The translations under genes and the position numbers were made by a program. Below are positions 53,801 to 64,000 of a stretch of DNA of 64,000 bases, piece by piece. The stretch spans positions 8,246,001 to 8,310,000 of the forward strand of contig OZ316894.1 of NCBI GenBank assembly GCA_973895155.1, written 5' to 3'. The notes below the pieces were generated by a model. The model did not search any database, was not told the DNA's origin, and saw nothing but the letters and a program-made list of their open reading frames with translations. Position 1 is the first letter of the stretch; every line of letters starts with the position of its first letter. The DNA comes from Marsupella aquatica (taxonomy: Eukaryota > Marchantiophyta).

Positions 53801-55529
53801 CAAAATTTATCAAACAAAGGAATCCAAAATGTGATAAATTTATCGCATGTTTGCTGGAATCTTGAATCCAACAGAGGAATGCAAACTACGATAAAATTAT
53901 CGCATGTTTGTTGAAATCATGAATCTAACCAAGGAATGCAGACTACGATAGTTTTATCGCATGTTTGGCCTCATTCACAATTGGAGGACTCAAAAGGAGT
54001 GTCACACCTGAATTTGTTACAAAATGATCGTTCTCAAGGAAAGTTCTTTGAGCATTGGGTTGATGATTTAGTTATTTGATATGTTTAACATAGAAACCAC
54101 ATCATAGCCTTATAATATTAAGTGACCCATATGTTTTTTGAAAGCTCTAAGGTTTCCTGTTTCCTCTCGCAAGATATTTGTCAGGACTGGTCACACAAAA
54201 AGTCACAATACTTGATCTCCCAAAAGGACTGCAAGTTTTAATTTTTTTTCTAGTAACAAGTTTTGAGGGTATGCATAGGGAGACACTACATGATGTCCTA
54301 TCAAAATGGAACCAAAAAAGTCATTAGTTTGAATTAGCAGGAAAGAAATGAACAGGAATTTAGGGCTCAGTTAGGGCCATTTCCGCCAGGACAACTTCAA
54401 AATTTTGTTTTTGAGATTTCTTTGCATTTCCAAGTACCCTATAACATGATTAAGAATGTGATGAATCTATATGAAAATTTTGACTTTGTATGTAATCGCA
54501 AATATCAAATGGAAAGGATTCAGGAGTTCTCCCTAAAAGTCCTTCCCATTCCTTTCTCATACTCAAAGTCAGGACTATCGAAAGATCTGATCCGTTCATT
54601 TAAAATGTTTGTTTAATCGGGATGGTGTGGATGCAAGGTTCTTTGAATCCTTTCTAGTTCTAACAGTAACTCTACTATCCATGTCGTTTTCCACTACGGG
54701 GCCGGTGCTTCCCGCTTAGAGTTCCCTGCCAGCATTATCGGGATTCAAAGGGAGTCAATCTTTATTCTCGCTCTGTGTTATCCTCTGTGCGCTAGCATTA
54801 GCTGGTTTTAGAAGGAGTTGATTCACATTTCAATGGAGAAGGCCCTTGAGATAATGGACTGATTTCAATGTTGCCCGTTCAACGCTACAAGTGAGGGGAC
54901 AATGGCAGAACAAAATGGCCTGGTTGGAAGTTGAACAAAACTGAGAGAGGGACTATCTTGACGTAGAAGCGAAGCGTCAATGGCAAAACTAAGGTGTACG
55001 TGCTGGTCAATGGCGGAGAACTATGTACAGAGAGCTCTCATAGGACATTGAGCTGTTTTGGGAGAGGATCGAATTGAGGCAACGGGAATGGTAGGGCAGG
55101 CCACAATGCAGAGCCGCTACCCTCTCAAGGTAGGCTATACCTAAATGGGCTCACCATTCGTATTTATTTACTTCAACTGAAATTGCTCGAAAGTCATGGG
55201 AATTTTTGCTTGTATTATGTTTGCTTCAAGAATCTATACAAAAGTGGGCATTCTCTAGAGAGCATTCATGGATCAGAACTGTTGTAATGGTGTCCCTATG
55301 AGTTGCATGAAAATAAGTCACAAGCTTTGTCTTTTGGACTTGCATCCGAAGTTGTCCTTGCTTACAATCCAGACAGTCCAAGTTAACTGAAGAAATCTGC
55401 ATTCGGGCAACGTCTAGGATAAGGAAAACTGCTACTATTCAAGGTTTAGGGTTATGGTAGATATTTTTTAAATGGATCGGAGGAAATTGACATACCATAG
55501 AGGTTCCAGGTAAGATAATGTTTGGAGCG

Positions 55530-55603
55530 ACTTGAAGCGAAGCGCCTTTCGGCAGAGCGGAGCGCCTTTCTTTAAGCGGAGCGCCTTTCAGCGCCTTTAG
55601 TTG
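55530..55603. repeat. Short tandem of 'agcggagcgcctttc'
   Basis: Four imperfect units of about 14-25 nt in an otherwise AT-rich region. No coding role seen. Confidence 0.7.
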
Positions 55604-56347
55604 CAGCATGCGCATGGGGTGAAAGATTGCGTATCAAAATAATACTAACCCAATGTTGAGAGTGCTATGTGCAATCAATAACTGGTGCCTCAACTTGCCA
55701 AACTGTAGGTTCTCGACTACTAAAGGTGCCCAGTGCCATCAACACACAACGATGTTGGACCATTTCCCTGCCCAATGAGCCGGTTGATCGCAGCTGTGCA
55801 ACTGCTTACAGCCCACGACCTTAAATGTTGATCAGACGCCGCCTTCAGTTGAGGTATTAAATTTTCTATTACCTACTTACCCATCCCTCTGCTGCGGCGC
55901 TCTAAACTGAAATGAAAGAAATTGTCTACTATATATCTTGCTGAGATAGTAGACTGTAGCCCCAAACTTGCCATTGCCGGTCCAAAAGCAATGGTTCCCA
56001 CTAGCTGAATGCGGAGCTTTTCGGACCTATAGTTTGATACTATTTACGGTTCTTCCTTTGCATATAAAAGTGAGAAAATCAGAGAACAATCCAACAACCA
56101 AGTCCAAGGGGGAGTCTAGTGTCGATGCCAATGATCCTCTCGATCTGGCCATGCAACGGCATACATCTTCACAACCAAGAGGATCACACTGCGCCAGAAG
56201 AAGCTTCCGGCCAATGATCTCGTGAAACGACAGGTTTCTCCCATGTCTGTCTGTTTGACACTTTGACTCTTGAAGCTTGGACTCCAAGCGGCCATGCTCA
56301 CCACAAACCTAGTGAGCCAAGTGGCCACAATCTCCTAATAGTCGTTG

Positions 56348-56374
56348 CATTTCCATTTCCATTTCCATTTCATT
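56348..56374. repeat. CATTTC microsatellite
   Basis: Four consecutive copies of catttc with one truncated unit. Confidence 0.8.
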
Positions 56375-58256
56375 TATAAGAATCATCTCCGAGTCGTTCA
56401 TGTAGCAATCACTGGCACACTCTGGCACAATAGTCGTTGCAAAGAATGTGAACTGCTTGACAATGTGCTAATCAATCAATCCATCGTTTGGAGATTGGTT
56501 TGTTGAATCTGAGAGGTTCAGCGTTTTCCAGAACTGTTTGAGAGGTGGGCTTTCTGTACGATCTGTTTGTTGTGTTGTTGCCTCTTTTGTCTCTGTTTTT
56601 TTATGGTGTTCGTGGGTTTTTGCCTTTTTCTGAATCATTTCTCTTGGCTTCATGAACTTTGAAATTCCAATGCATTTGCCTATTAGGCTGACGTGCAAAT
56701 GCCCATTTGCTAATTGGAGGTTTCATTTATCAGTAGCCTACTTTATGGTGTGCAAAAAGGGCTAAGATAACTTTGATTTTCACATGTTCACCCCGGCCTT
56801 AGATATGTAGTTTTCCCAATCAAAGGACTGTCAGACGATCCAGTAGATCTTGTTTTGGTGAGACAACTTTTTCAATATGCCCGCTCATCTTCTGTATCAT
56901 TGCCAAATACTCAACGTAACGGATATTCGATTCTCTCTGTGGAGATGGATTTCTATTGTTTCCTGCTCATCTATCCCTTTTGCTGTTATGGAGTTCATTG
57001 TAGTACTTGATTGCTCCTTATCTCTCCTTTGATGGTAGTATGCTTAGAACTAGATTTGTTTATCAACTCACGCAGGCACAATTCATCACCGACCGTTTAG
57101 GACTTTTCAAGCTCACACTCGACTTGGATTTTGGGCCCAACTAGGATAATTTCCGGTTGAATTCACTTGTTGATGATTAATTCGATGCAGTTTGTGTCCG
57201 AATTTGCTTTGATGTAATTTTTCAACATCAATGATTGTTCTTCCCTGGTCAACTCCCGGCATTGTGCCTTTTATGCTTTGTCCAACACTTATGGGGCCCG
57301 ACTTTTAGAGATGGGTCCTTGTGCCATTGATCATCTTGTATGTGGAGTAAGAATGAAGTTATTTTGAGCCTTGTCCAGTGTCTACCACGATGCTCTGCTT
57401 TGATTCACAGGGATAAGAGATCAGTCAAACGGAGGCAGATGGTCTAAGCCCATCACTATCTTGCTACCCTAGCACGACTACTGCATCCCTCGGTAGTTTG
57501 GAATGCCTTCAAGGTCAAGGACTAGAATGAGGATGAAATTGGTGGCAAGGGAGAGGAAGCAAGTCGACTGCAAAGCTCAAGCCGTAGAGACACCGTCACA
57601 GCAAGAGCTTGAGACCGTGCCATTAGGACAGACTGATGTGCAAGTGCCTAAGCTTGGAGTGGAGGCTTGGTCTTGGGGAGATGCTTTTTTTGTGGCATGA
57701 AGGTGGCTGGGATGGTGAGTGCCTCGTTGCTCTACTTCTTTGCCCTGATCACTAGCTTCTGGACAGTTGGACTTCAAAAAATCAGTAAATATTGAGAGGA
57801 ACATTTTATCCGATTACATAGTAGTTTCTCCTGGCTATATTATGTTTCCATCCTTCCCCTAACATGCCTCATTCTATTTGAAATGCAAATGAATAATAAA
57901 TTTTAAGTATGTTGTTTAATCTAGAATTTGGATAGGTTCGATCCCATGAAACTCAGCCAGGTTCCTTGCTCCCATCTATTTTTTCTTTCATTATGTTGAT
58001 TCAGTCTATTGTTTTTGGAATAATTTCTTCTTTTAACATGGTATTGCTTGCATAGCAGGAGAGGCAATGACGGGTAGCTCGGGCACAAAATCCATTTGAA
58101 GGAGTTAGGAGGAAACATCCTCACTTGGCTACATGCAGTTTATCTTCAAGATCATTCTGGGTAGTTGACTCAGAGACCTGAGACTGAAGCTTTGATTGTA
58201 TTGCATCAATGGCAAATTGCTGTAATACTCCACGACAAGGGGAGTCAGCTAGATGA

Positions 58257-58961
58257 AGAATAGCCCGAGATGAAGAGAAGAAAAGGCTCCAAAGAGAACG
58301 ACAGAGGAAATGCAGAATTGCAAAACGAGATAGGTTCAAGAAAATTCAGGCAATTAGAGGGGAATCTTGCATCCAATTCTATGGAGACATGCAAAGGTCT
58401 ACTTCTCGGCTAGCTGGTCATATTGCTCCACTTTTGCATGACTTGACTTGCCACAAGGGTGTTGAGTATCAACGCATGACCATGGAGAAAGTCTTGCAAC
58501 ATCCGGCTTTGAAGAGTGTTTTGCCAAACACTATTGTCCATTCCAAAAGGTACAAGGCAGCTTATGAAATATGTAAGAGTGTGAAACAAGGATGGCAAGG
58601 GGTAAAAGGGGCTCATTCCATTGATGATCTACGTGTAAGAAATGTCATCACCTCCATGCTTGTATCAGACTGCACACAAAACTTCAATGCTACTGGAGCT
58701 TTGATTGGTGCTAAAGCTCGAGCTTTAAGATTGGGCTATGCTAGAAGAAAATGCATCGAGGATGGATCTCTTACAGAGTGGGCTGTTGGTTCCAAGGCAA
58801 AGAGGATAGATGCTCTCTCTGCCGAGATTCAATTCTTAGTAACAGAGTGGTGGACATCTCAAACTCGGGTTAGCCCAAGATCAGACGACGTTGTAAGGCA
58901 CCGTGATAACCAAAGTTCTCCATGGGTGAAACACGCTGCTCATTATCTTCTAGAAGCACAG
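58257..58961 (+). CDS. Transposase-like gene element 3, N-terminal exon
   Basis: The frame opens after a TGA at 58254-58256 and is open to the donor CAG|GTAAAC (58961). It starts with a very basic helix 'LQRERQRKCRIAKRDRFKKI' (DNA-binding-like), then 'CIQFYGDMQRSTSRLAGHIA' and a helical region with 'YEICKSVKQGWQGVKG'. The start is not fixed: ATG 58389 is internal to the open frame, so upstream coding is likely. Its partner exon carries the catalytic-like motifs. Confidence 0.6.
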
Positions 58962-59723
58962 GTAAACTTATTATTTTATTACTTGATTTTGTGGACTGAG
59001 TCATTTCCTTCCTTCAACTTCAGTGAATGATTCATGACTGAAGGTCATTTGTTGGGTCCTTGAAATTGAATAATGTGTGCTTCATTTAATATGTGAATCT
59101 CGTATCCTTGCCGTGAAGGTCATGAATCCTTAATTGGAATTCAATCCTGTGTCTTGAAGGTTGAGCCTATTTTCTCTAAATCCTGTATCCTTCTAAGTCG
59201 AGTCTTGTTTTCTTTGATTCCTGTCTTAAAGTACTATCTTGTATCCTGTGTCCTTTATGTAGTGTCTTGACATTTCCTTGCATCCTATGTCGTTCAATTA
59301 GAGTCTTGCATGTTTCTTTGAATCCTGTCTCCTTATATAGGGTTGAGTCTTGTTTCCTTGAATCCTGTGTCATTAATGTACATAGAATCTTGTTTCCTTC
59401 CATCTTTTGTCCTTAAACTTGAGTCTTGCATGTTCCTTGAATCATGTGTCCTTAGGGGTTGAGTCTTGTTTCCTTAAATCCTGTGCCCTTAATGTAATGT
59501 CTTGTGTCCTTTCTTCCTGCGTCCTTACATTTGAGTCTTGTTTCCATAAATTTGAGTCTTGAATCAAGTGCCCTTTACATTCCATTTCATTGTTATAGAG
59601 CCTATAGATTGGTATGTACTTCTGAGCTATTGTATCTAACTCCAATTATTCTAGAACATTGACCGTATGGTGATGAGGTTTTGAATAGTAAAGAACATTG
59701 AAGAAGATTTGTTGTGCTTGCAG
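58962..59723 (+). repeat. Element 3 intron filled with degenerate repeats
   Basis: From about 59150 to 59580 the intron holds ten or so diverged units of 'ttgagtcttg tttccttgaa tcctgtgtcc tta' (30-60 nt spacing; spaces mark tens). It ends TTGTGCTTGCAG. The simple junction 58961/59724 does not keep phase, so a small exon or a frame break may be hidden here. Confidence 0.7.
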
Positions 59724-61711
59724 AACTCAACAATTCTGGCCCGTTTCATGTGCAGTTGTATTTCTACACGAGGTTTATGTCAGCCAACCCTACTGTGAAG
59801 ATTGGTTACATATCATTTCACAAGTTAAAGCCATGGTTTGTAAAACACTTGAAAACCTTTGATAGTTGTTGCTGCAAATATTGCACTGAGATTCGAGAGC
59901 TGAAAGATGGGTTGAATAATTTGCGGGTCTCAGATTTACACAAGAATTGTATGTGTGCCTGCTCACAGATATGTAGACCTGTAGACCTTGTACAACCAGG
60001 GAATCAGAATGATTGCTTGGAAAATCTAATGGCTGTAAAAGGTGTTACAGAGTTGTGGCAGTCTGTGGTTTGCCCCCTCAAGGAGAATGCCATATGGCAT
60101 GATCTAGCTTGTATAAAAGGTCAGTGTAGAAGCTGTGGCTTCAAGCTTCTGAAATTTTGCCCCCACGAACAAGATGAAGCAAATAGTATTGTGGTACCTT
60201 GGCGTCGTTTTGAAGACGTTGATGCTGGTAGTACGCGAGCAGGTGATCCCAAAAAGGTTATCCGTTTAGTTCATAAGGAAACTAACCCAAGTACCTTTGT
60301 AGGATATTTGAAACCAAAGTTAGAACAATTCCTTCTACACAATTTCACTGCACGATGGCAACATCAAATGTATAAGGATTGTTTAGCCAGACAAAAGCCT
60401 GACACTCTTGTCTCAGTGATAGACTTTGCAAAGAATTATAGTTTTCAGGAACAGAATGAGATACAAACGATGCATTGGTTCAATTTTCAGATTACTATAC
60501 TTGTTCATATAACCTGGAAGCCAAACTCTGATTATGATCCGGATAATGTGAAGTCACGGAGTCATATAGCTACATATCACTACTATATATCAGATGACAA
60601 AAAGCATGATAGTCTTTTTGCCCAACACTGTTTTGAGCTTCACTGGAATTGGTTGCAGTTAACAGATCCACCTCTACCCGTAGAGCATATTGTATTTAGC
60701 GATGGCTGTAGTGGGCAATTTAAGTGTGCTCGTGCTTGGTACCATGTAGCTAGATACCAAGAGAAGACAAAATGCCCTGAATTACCAATTGGTTGTGTAA
60801 TGGGTTGGCATTTCTTTGGATCTGGGCATGGCAAGGGTACTTGGGATGGAGCAGGGGCACATTTGAAGAACTTCCTCCGATCAGAGCAAGTCAAATCCAG
60901 CAGCCAAAAATTGCACAATGCAGCTGATGTTGTCAAGTTTTGCAATAAACACATGAGTATGCCACATGCTGCATACGAGAGGGCAAAAATGGAGGTCAGA
61001 CGATATTTTCACTTGGTTGGCGTGGGAGACGTGAATCGTACGGTTGGCTGGGATTGCAAAACTGTGGATGGAAGTCAAAGCAAACACTCAATTCAAAGTG
61101 TAAGTCATGTGAATCCGACCCTTCTTCGAGTGAGAGAGTTCTCATGCTTCTGTGATTACTGTGTGGATGGAGGAGATGGGCCCTGCACTAATGCAACCCA
61201 TGTGAAGAAGTATGACCTAGTTACATTGGAGCCGTGCATCTCAATTGAGCGTAGTGATGAATCTGATGGTTTTGAAGATGATTATGAGCAACGAATATCT
61301 ACTGATGGAGAGATGTTGGCCTCTACCTTAGAAGAGGGTGATCACTTTGCAGTACTTGCAGAATCAGGTAGCGAGAACGGGGCTCAATTTTGGATATTGT
61401 TATGTACTGAACGTGTTCACATGGTTGAAGAAGAAAGCAAAGTAGATGTGTATGGGCAGACTGTCACAAGAGGAGAACAAATAGTGGTAGGCAAGTATTA
61501 TAAGCAGCAAGGTCGCAGTCCGTATTCTTATGTGCTTTGCAGTGAAGGCGAAGCTTATATTTACTCACATCTAGTTCGGGCTGTAAAATTTCCAATGTTG
61601 CAAGCTGCACATAGACAACGAGGAAATATTACAGTGTACAAACTTGATAGCACAACTCATGCTAGGCTTGATTCAGTCATACAAGAGCATCTTGAAGATG
61701 CAGAGGAATAA
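59724..61711 (+). CDS. Transposase-like gene element 3, catalytic-like exon
   Basis: An uninterrupted frame of about 660 aa. Early 'PTVKIGYISFHKLKPWFVKH' and Cys-rich 'CCCKYCTEI' and 'CMCACSQIC' are zinc-site-like. Three blocks then match, from memory, a broad family of uncharacterised, mobile-element-like eukaryotic proteins: 'SVIDFAKNYSFQEQNEIQT', 'HIVFSDGCSGQFKCARAW' and 'GHGKGTWDGAGAHLKNFLR'. Their aspartates make a plausible RNase-H-like D-D-D set. After a further Cys pair ('FCDYCVDGGDGPC') the C-terminus (about residues 545-640) has 'FWILLCTERVHMVEE' and 'IVVGKYYKQQGRSPYSYVL', a BAH- or tudor-like reader. No stop or shift, so this is the best-preserved transposase-like gene here. Confidence 0.7.
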
Positions 61712-64000
61712 AGAAGAACAAGTAAGGAGGTCTAGAAGGGCCCTTGATAGGGGGGCATGGTGCTGGCGGAGTTGTGCGAGCTGAGCTTGAGTTGGGTGAG
61801 CTCGTAGGGATGGTGGTTGCTGGTCACTGTGATCGGCTGACATTGTTGTTTCTTTCCGGTTCTGATTAGAATTGAGATTTCTAAAAAGTTGATGAGACAT
61901 CTGCTTCCGGATTATGAGCTTCCGGAAGCTTTTGGAACTTTCGTGACTGAAAAGGGTATGTCGTGGAGAACGTGCTGATGGGCTGTGGCAGCGGAGCACA
62001 AGCTTTTGAGAGCTTGCATGGCAGTTGAGCTGAGGAGGGGTTCGGCCAGAGGTTGGGATGATTCTCAGCTTGAGCTTAGAGGGCATGAATAGGAGCAATA
62101 GGCTTTGCTCTATCTTTGCTGAGATGTTACTTACTCTGGTTCAGCGCAGTGTTTGAGGTTGCGTCGGGTGAAGCTTGGATTGACGACCAAGTTATCAGCA
62201 TTGGCTTTACGTGCTTGATTTGGGATACTGGCTTGGGAAGTTTTCAAGGGAGGGCGGAGCAGCGAGAAGGTGAAACTGGGGAGAGGCAGTCGGGAAAGTA
62301 AAGGACCTTTGGACGTTGGGTGGTGCCGACATTATTGATGAAATGGAGATTCGGGCGAAGCTATGAAGAGTTGTGAGAGCTCTGAGAGCTGCTAGTGCTC
62401 ATCTGGTTGGGGAGCTTTGGAGATTGTTGGGAGAAAATGGTGTACTTGTTTTTGGTATGGATTGATTGAGCTGATTTGAGGTGCAATTGGAACCTGGATA
62501 AGGGAGCTATTGGAAGCTTCCGATCTTTTTCTACAACTTCTGAATTGCAATTGGGAAGGTTTGAGGGATCCGTGAATGATGGAGTGGGAAAGAATTGGCA
62601 CCTTGTTCTCTTTTCTGGGTGCTATTTTTACACTATTTAGTGTCTTATGATCGAGAGGGAGGAGCATTTGGTAGTTTGCATCAGAGCTGGTTCTTGTTAA
62701 GATCTTGGTTAAGATTTAACCTGCTAGCTTGCAAAAGGCTTAGAAGCATTTTGACCTGGAATTAGAGAGGGATGGACGGCTATGGTTGGCAGGAAACTTT
62801 TGCTCTATGTTTAGCAGCTCAAGTTTACTACAATTTGACTATGGAAGAGACTGGACGAGTGCGACAGTGTTTGAGGAGCTTGGGAGCTTGCAAAGGGGAG
62901 TCTATAAGGCGATGGCTTATTGAAGTTTAAGGGCGAAAGAACATTTGAGCCTTGTCACTCAAGTTTGCTTTAAGTTGTTGTTCCAGCCGTGTTGGTAATG
63001 GCGCTGACGGGAGTAAGGAGATTGCGGCTAGAAGATGGTCCACTAGTGCTGATCATTTGTTGGAAGGGAGCAGACTGGCAAGGTGCTTGCAATGTTGGAT
63101 ATGAAGACACTGGTCAAAAGATGGCGTTGGTTGCTGCCGGAGTGAAGAGCTGATTTTGACTTGGGCCATTCAGAAGAAAGCAATGTTGATTGCGAGGTTG
63201 ATTGTATTGGTTTCGACAACACGGTAGACAAAGGAATTGGGTTGAAATTGAAATCTTTGTTGTGAATGAGAGAAGTTGAGGGTTTGAGCTGGATTTGGAC
63301 ATTGAGACGGCGTCGCTGATGATGTTGAGTATGGATTATTAGGGAAATTGGCTTTTGTTGCCTTAGCTGTTGTGCGCTGACGGCTAATGGCCTGAATGAG
63401 GGCTTAAAGTACCTCGTTAGTATGGATAAGAGGATTCGGCCTTCAGGGCGATCTCGGCTCTACTTTGATACTTGGTGGGGAACGGGTAGATGACTGCGCG
63501 GCACTGAGCGAAGGGCGGAGATGTGGGATCTTGAAACTTGGGCGCGATGGCTCTTTGGTCATGGATGAGAGATGGGATGAGGAGCTTGACAAGCCCTATG
63601 CTGCTATTGGTTATTGCCCGGGCTTTAGGGTAGAACGGATGTTTTTTCTCTGAAAACAGTTTTTGAGTGCAATGGTTTCCGTGCTCTGAAGGAGGGGATA
63701 CAGCCCTACACTGACTTGCTGCTGAGGTCTATTGATGCGTGGGGAACCTGAACTGGTTGTAGGAATTTCAAAGTGGATAGAATTAGGACTTATACTTGAC
63801 CCCGGGTGACATTGTATTCTGGCCTGAGCGCAAATCTCACTAGGCTGCCTACTTATGCTTCTTAGGTTGCTTTTACTTTCCGGACTTCCATGTCAGCTTT
63901 CGGGAATGACTTTACTTTGAATGAATGTGGATGCCCGGTTATGATTTAATGACATTCTCTCTTTCTCCTTTCTGAAGTCACAAATGCAAGTACGCTTCAA
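61712..64000. other. Right-hand end, no gene recognised
   Basis: G-rich on the plus strand with many 'gagctt' words. Short ORFs (for example 63465-63653) lack known motifs. 'ttgcatcagagctgg' at about 62679 weakly recalls a retroelement primer site, but no LTR end is visible next to it. Confidence 0.35.

Larger units (their letters stand above)
53801..58256. other. Long gene-poor stretch before element 3
   Basis: It opens with diverged units each holding a GATAAATTTATC-like palindrome (to about 53960). A short frame at 54422-54616 has no known motif. A 'gcggagcgcctttc' tandem sits at 55540-55600 and a CATTTC microsatellite at 56348-56374. The frame at 57503-57697 is Arg/Lys-rich then unremarkable and could be upstream coding of element 3, unproven. 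Confidence 0.4.

Noticed and set aside
59150-59645. Minus-strand ORFs rich in 'QDST' and 'KQDS' as a repeat protein
   Set aside because: They are the antisense of the degenerate intron repeat of element 3.
62675-62695. Possible retroelement primer site 'ttgcatcagagctgg'
   Set aside because: No LTR end (CA) directly precedes it and no coding sequence follows.

Overview
This is a eukaryotic, almost certainly land-plant, nuclear window. Coding sequence is split by GT-AG introns. There is one plant-type malectin-like/LRR receptor kinase gene, two Ty1-copia elements with plant-style LTRs, a MITE family, several AT-rich tandem arrays and long gene-poor stretches. No rRNA, tRNA, operon or CRISPR array was seen. 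The species cannot be fixed from the sequence; the gene mix would fit a bryophyte, lycophyte or fern better than a compact angiosperm genome, but that is inference.

Layout. (1) 128-3935 (+): a transposase-like gene of the type I recall as DUF7869 (element 1), with one intron and one frameshift. (2) 4400-7380 (-): a truncated copia element with gag, zinc knuckle, protease and the start of the integrase region, plus a 274-bp LTR. (3) 7817-15548 (-): the most notable gene, a four-exon gene reconstructed as about 940 aa in which a ParB-like domain precedes a permuted DNA N4/N6-type methyltransferase domain. Its first intron carries a 4.55-kb GC-rich insertion (about 10079-14633) with an intact 1124-aa coiled-coil ORF. 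(4) 16329-19721 (+): a second, decayed DUF7869-like gene (element 2), divergent from the methyltransferase gene, with perfect CATGAATTCATG palindromes in and around it. (5) 25183-31797 (+): the receptor-like kinase gene with about 13 exon-like blocks and at least three frame breaks.

(6) 34486-39625 (-): a large decaying gene region (copy A) that runs from a weakly methyltransferase-like N-terminal part through charged linkers to a Ulp1/C48 cysteine protease and an FCP1/NIF-type HAD phosphatase-like domain. (7) 39745-40033: a MITE. (8) 42138-43650 (-): the C-terminal part of a non-LTR-type reverse transcriptase protein, followed at 43692 by a copia 5' LTR, PBS, long leader and gag-protease (to 46957, +). 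(9) 47252-50640 (-): a second Ulp1-FCP1 region (copy B), where a phase-0 intron joins the protease to two tandem FCP1-like domains. (10) 51.2-53.9 kb: tandem arrays (73-bp and 295-bp units) containing the palindrome GATAAATTTATC, a second MITE copy and a DUF7869 relic. (11) 58257-61711 (+): a third transposase-like gene (element 3), of a DFAxNY / SDGCxGQFK type known from uncharacterised eukaryotic proteins.

Reading across the window, three transposase-like genes, two Ulp1-FCP1 fusion loci and a ParB-methyltransferase fusion make up most of the non-standard gene content. Nearly all in-frame stops in the decaying copies are TAG, TGA or TAA codons that a single C-to-T (or G-to-A) transition from CAG, CGA, CAA or TGG would make. 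This fits cytosine-methylation-driven decay of silenced mobile DNA.
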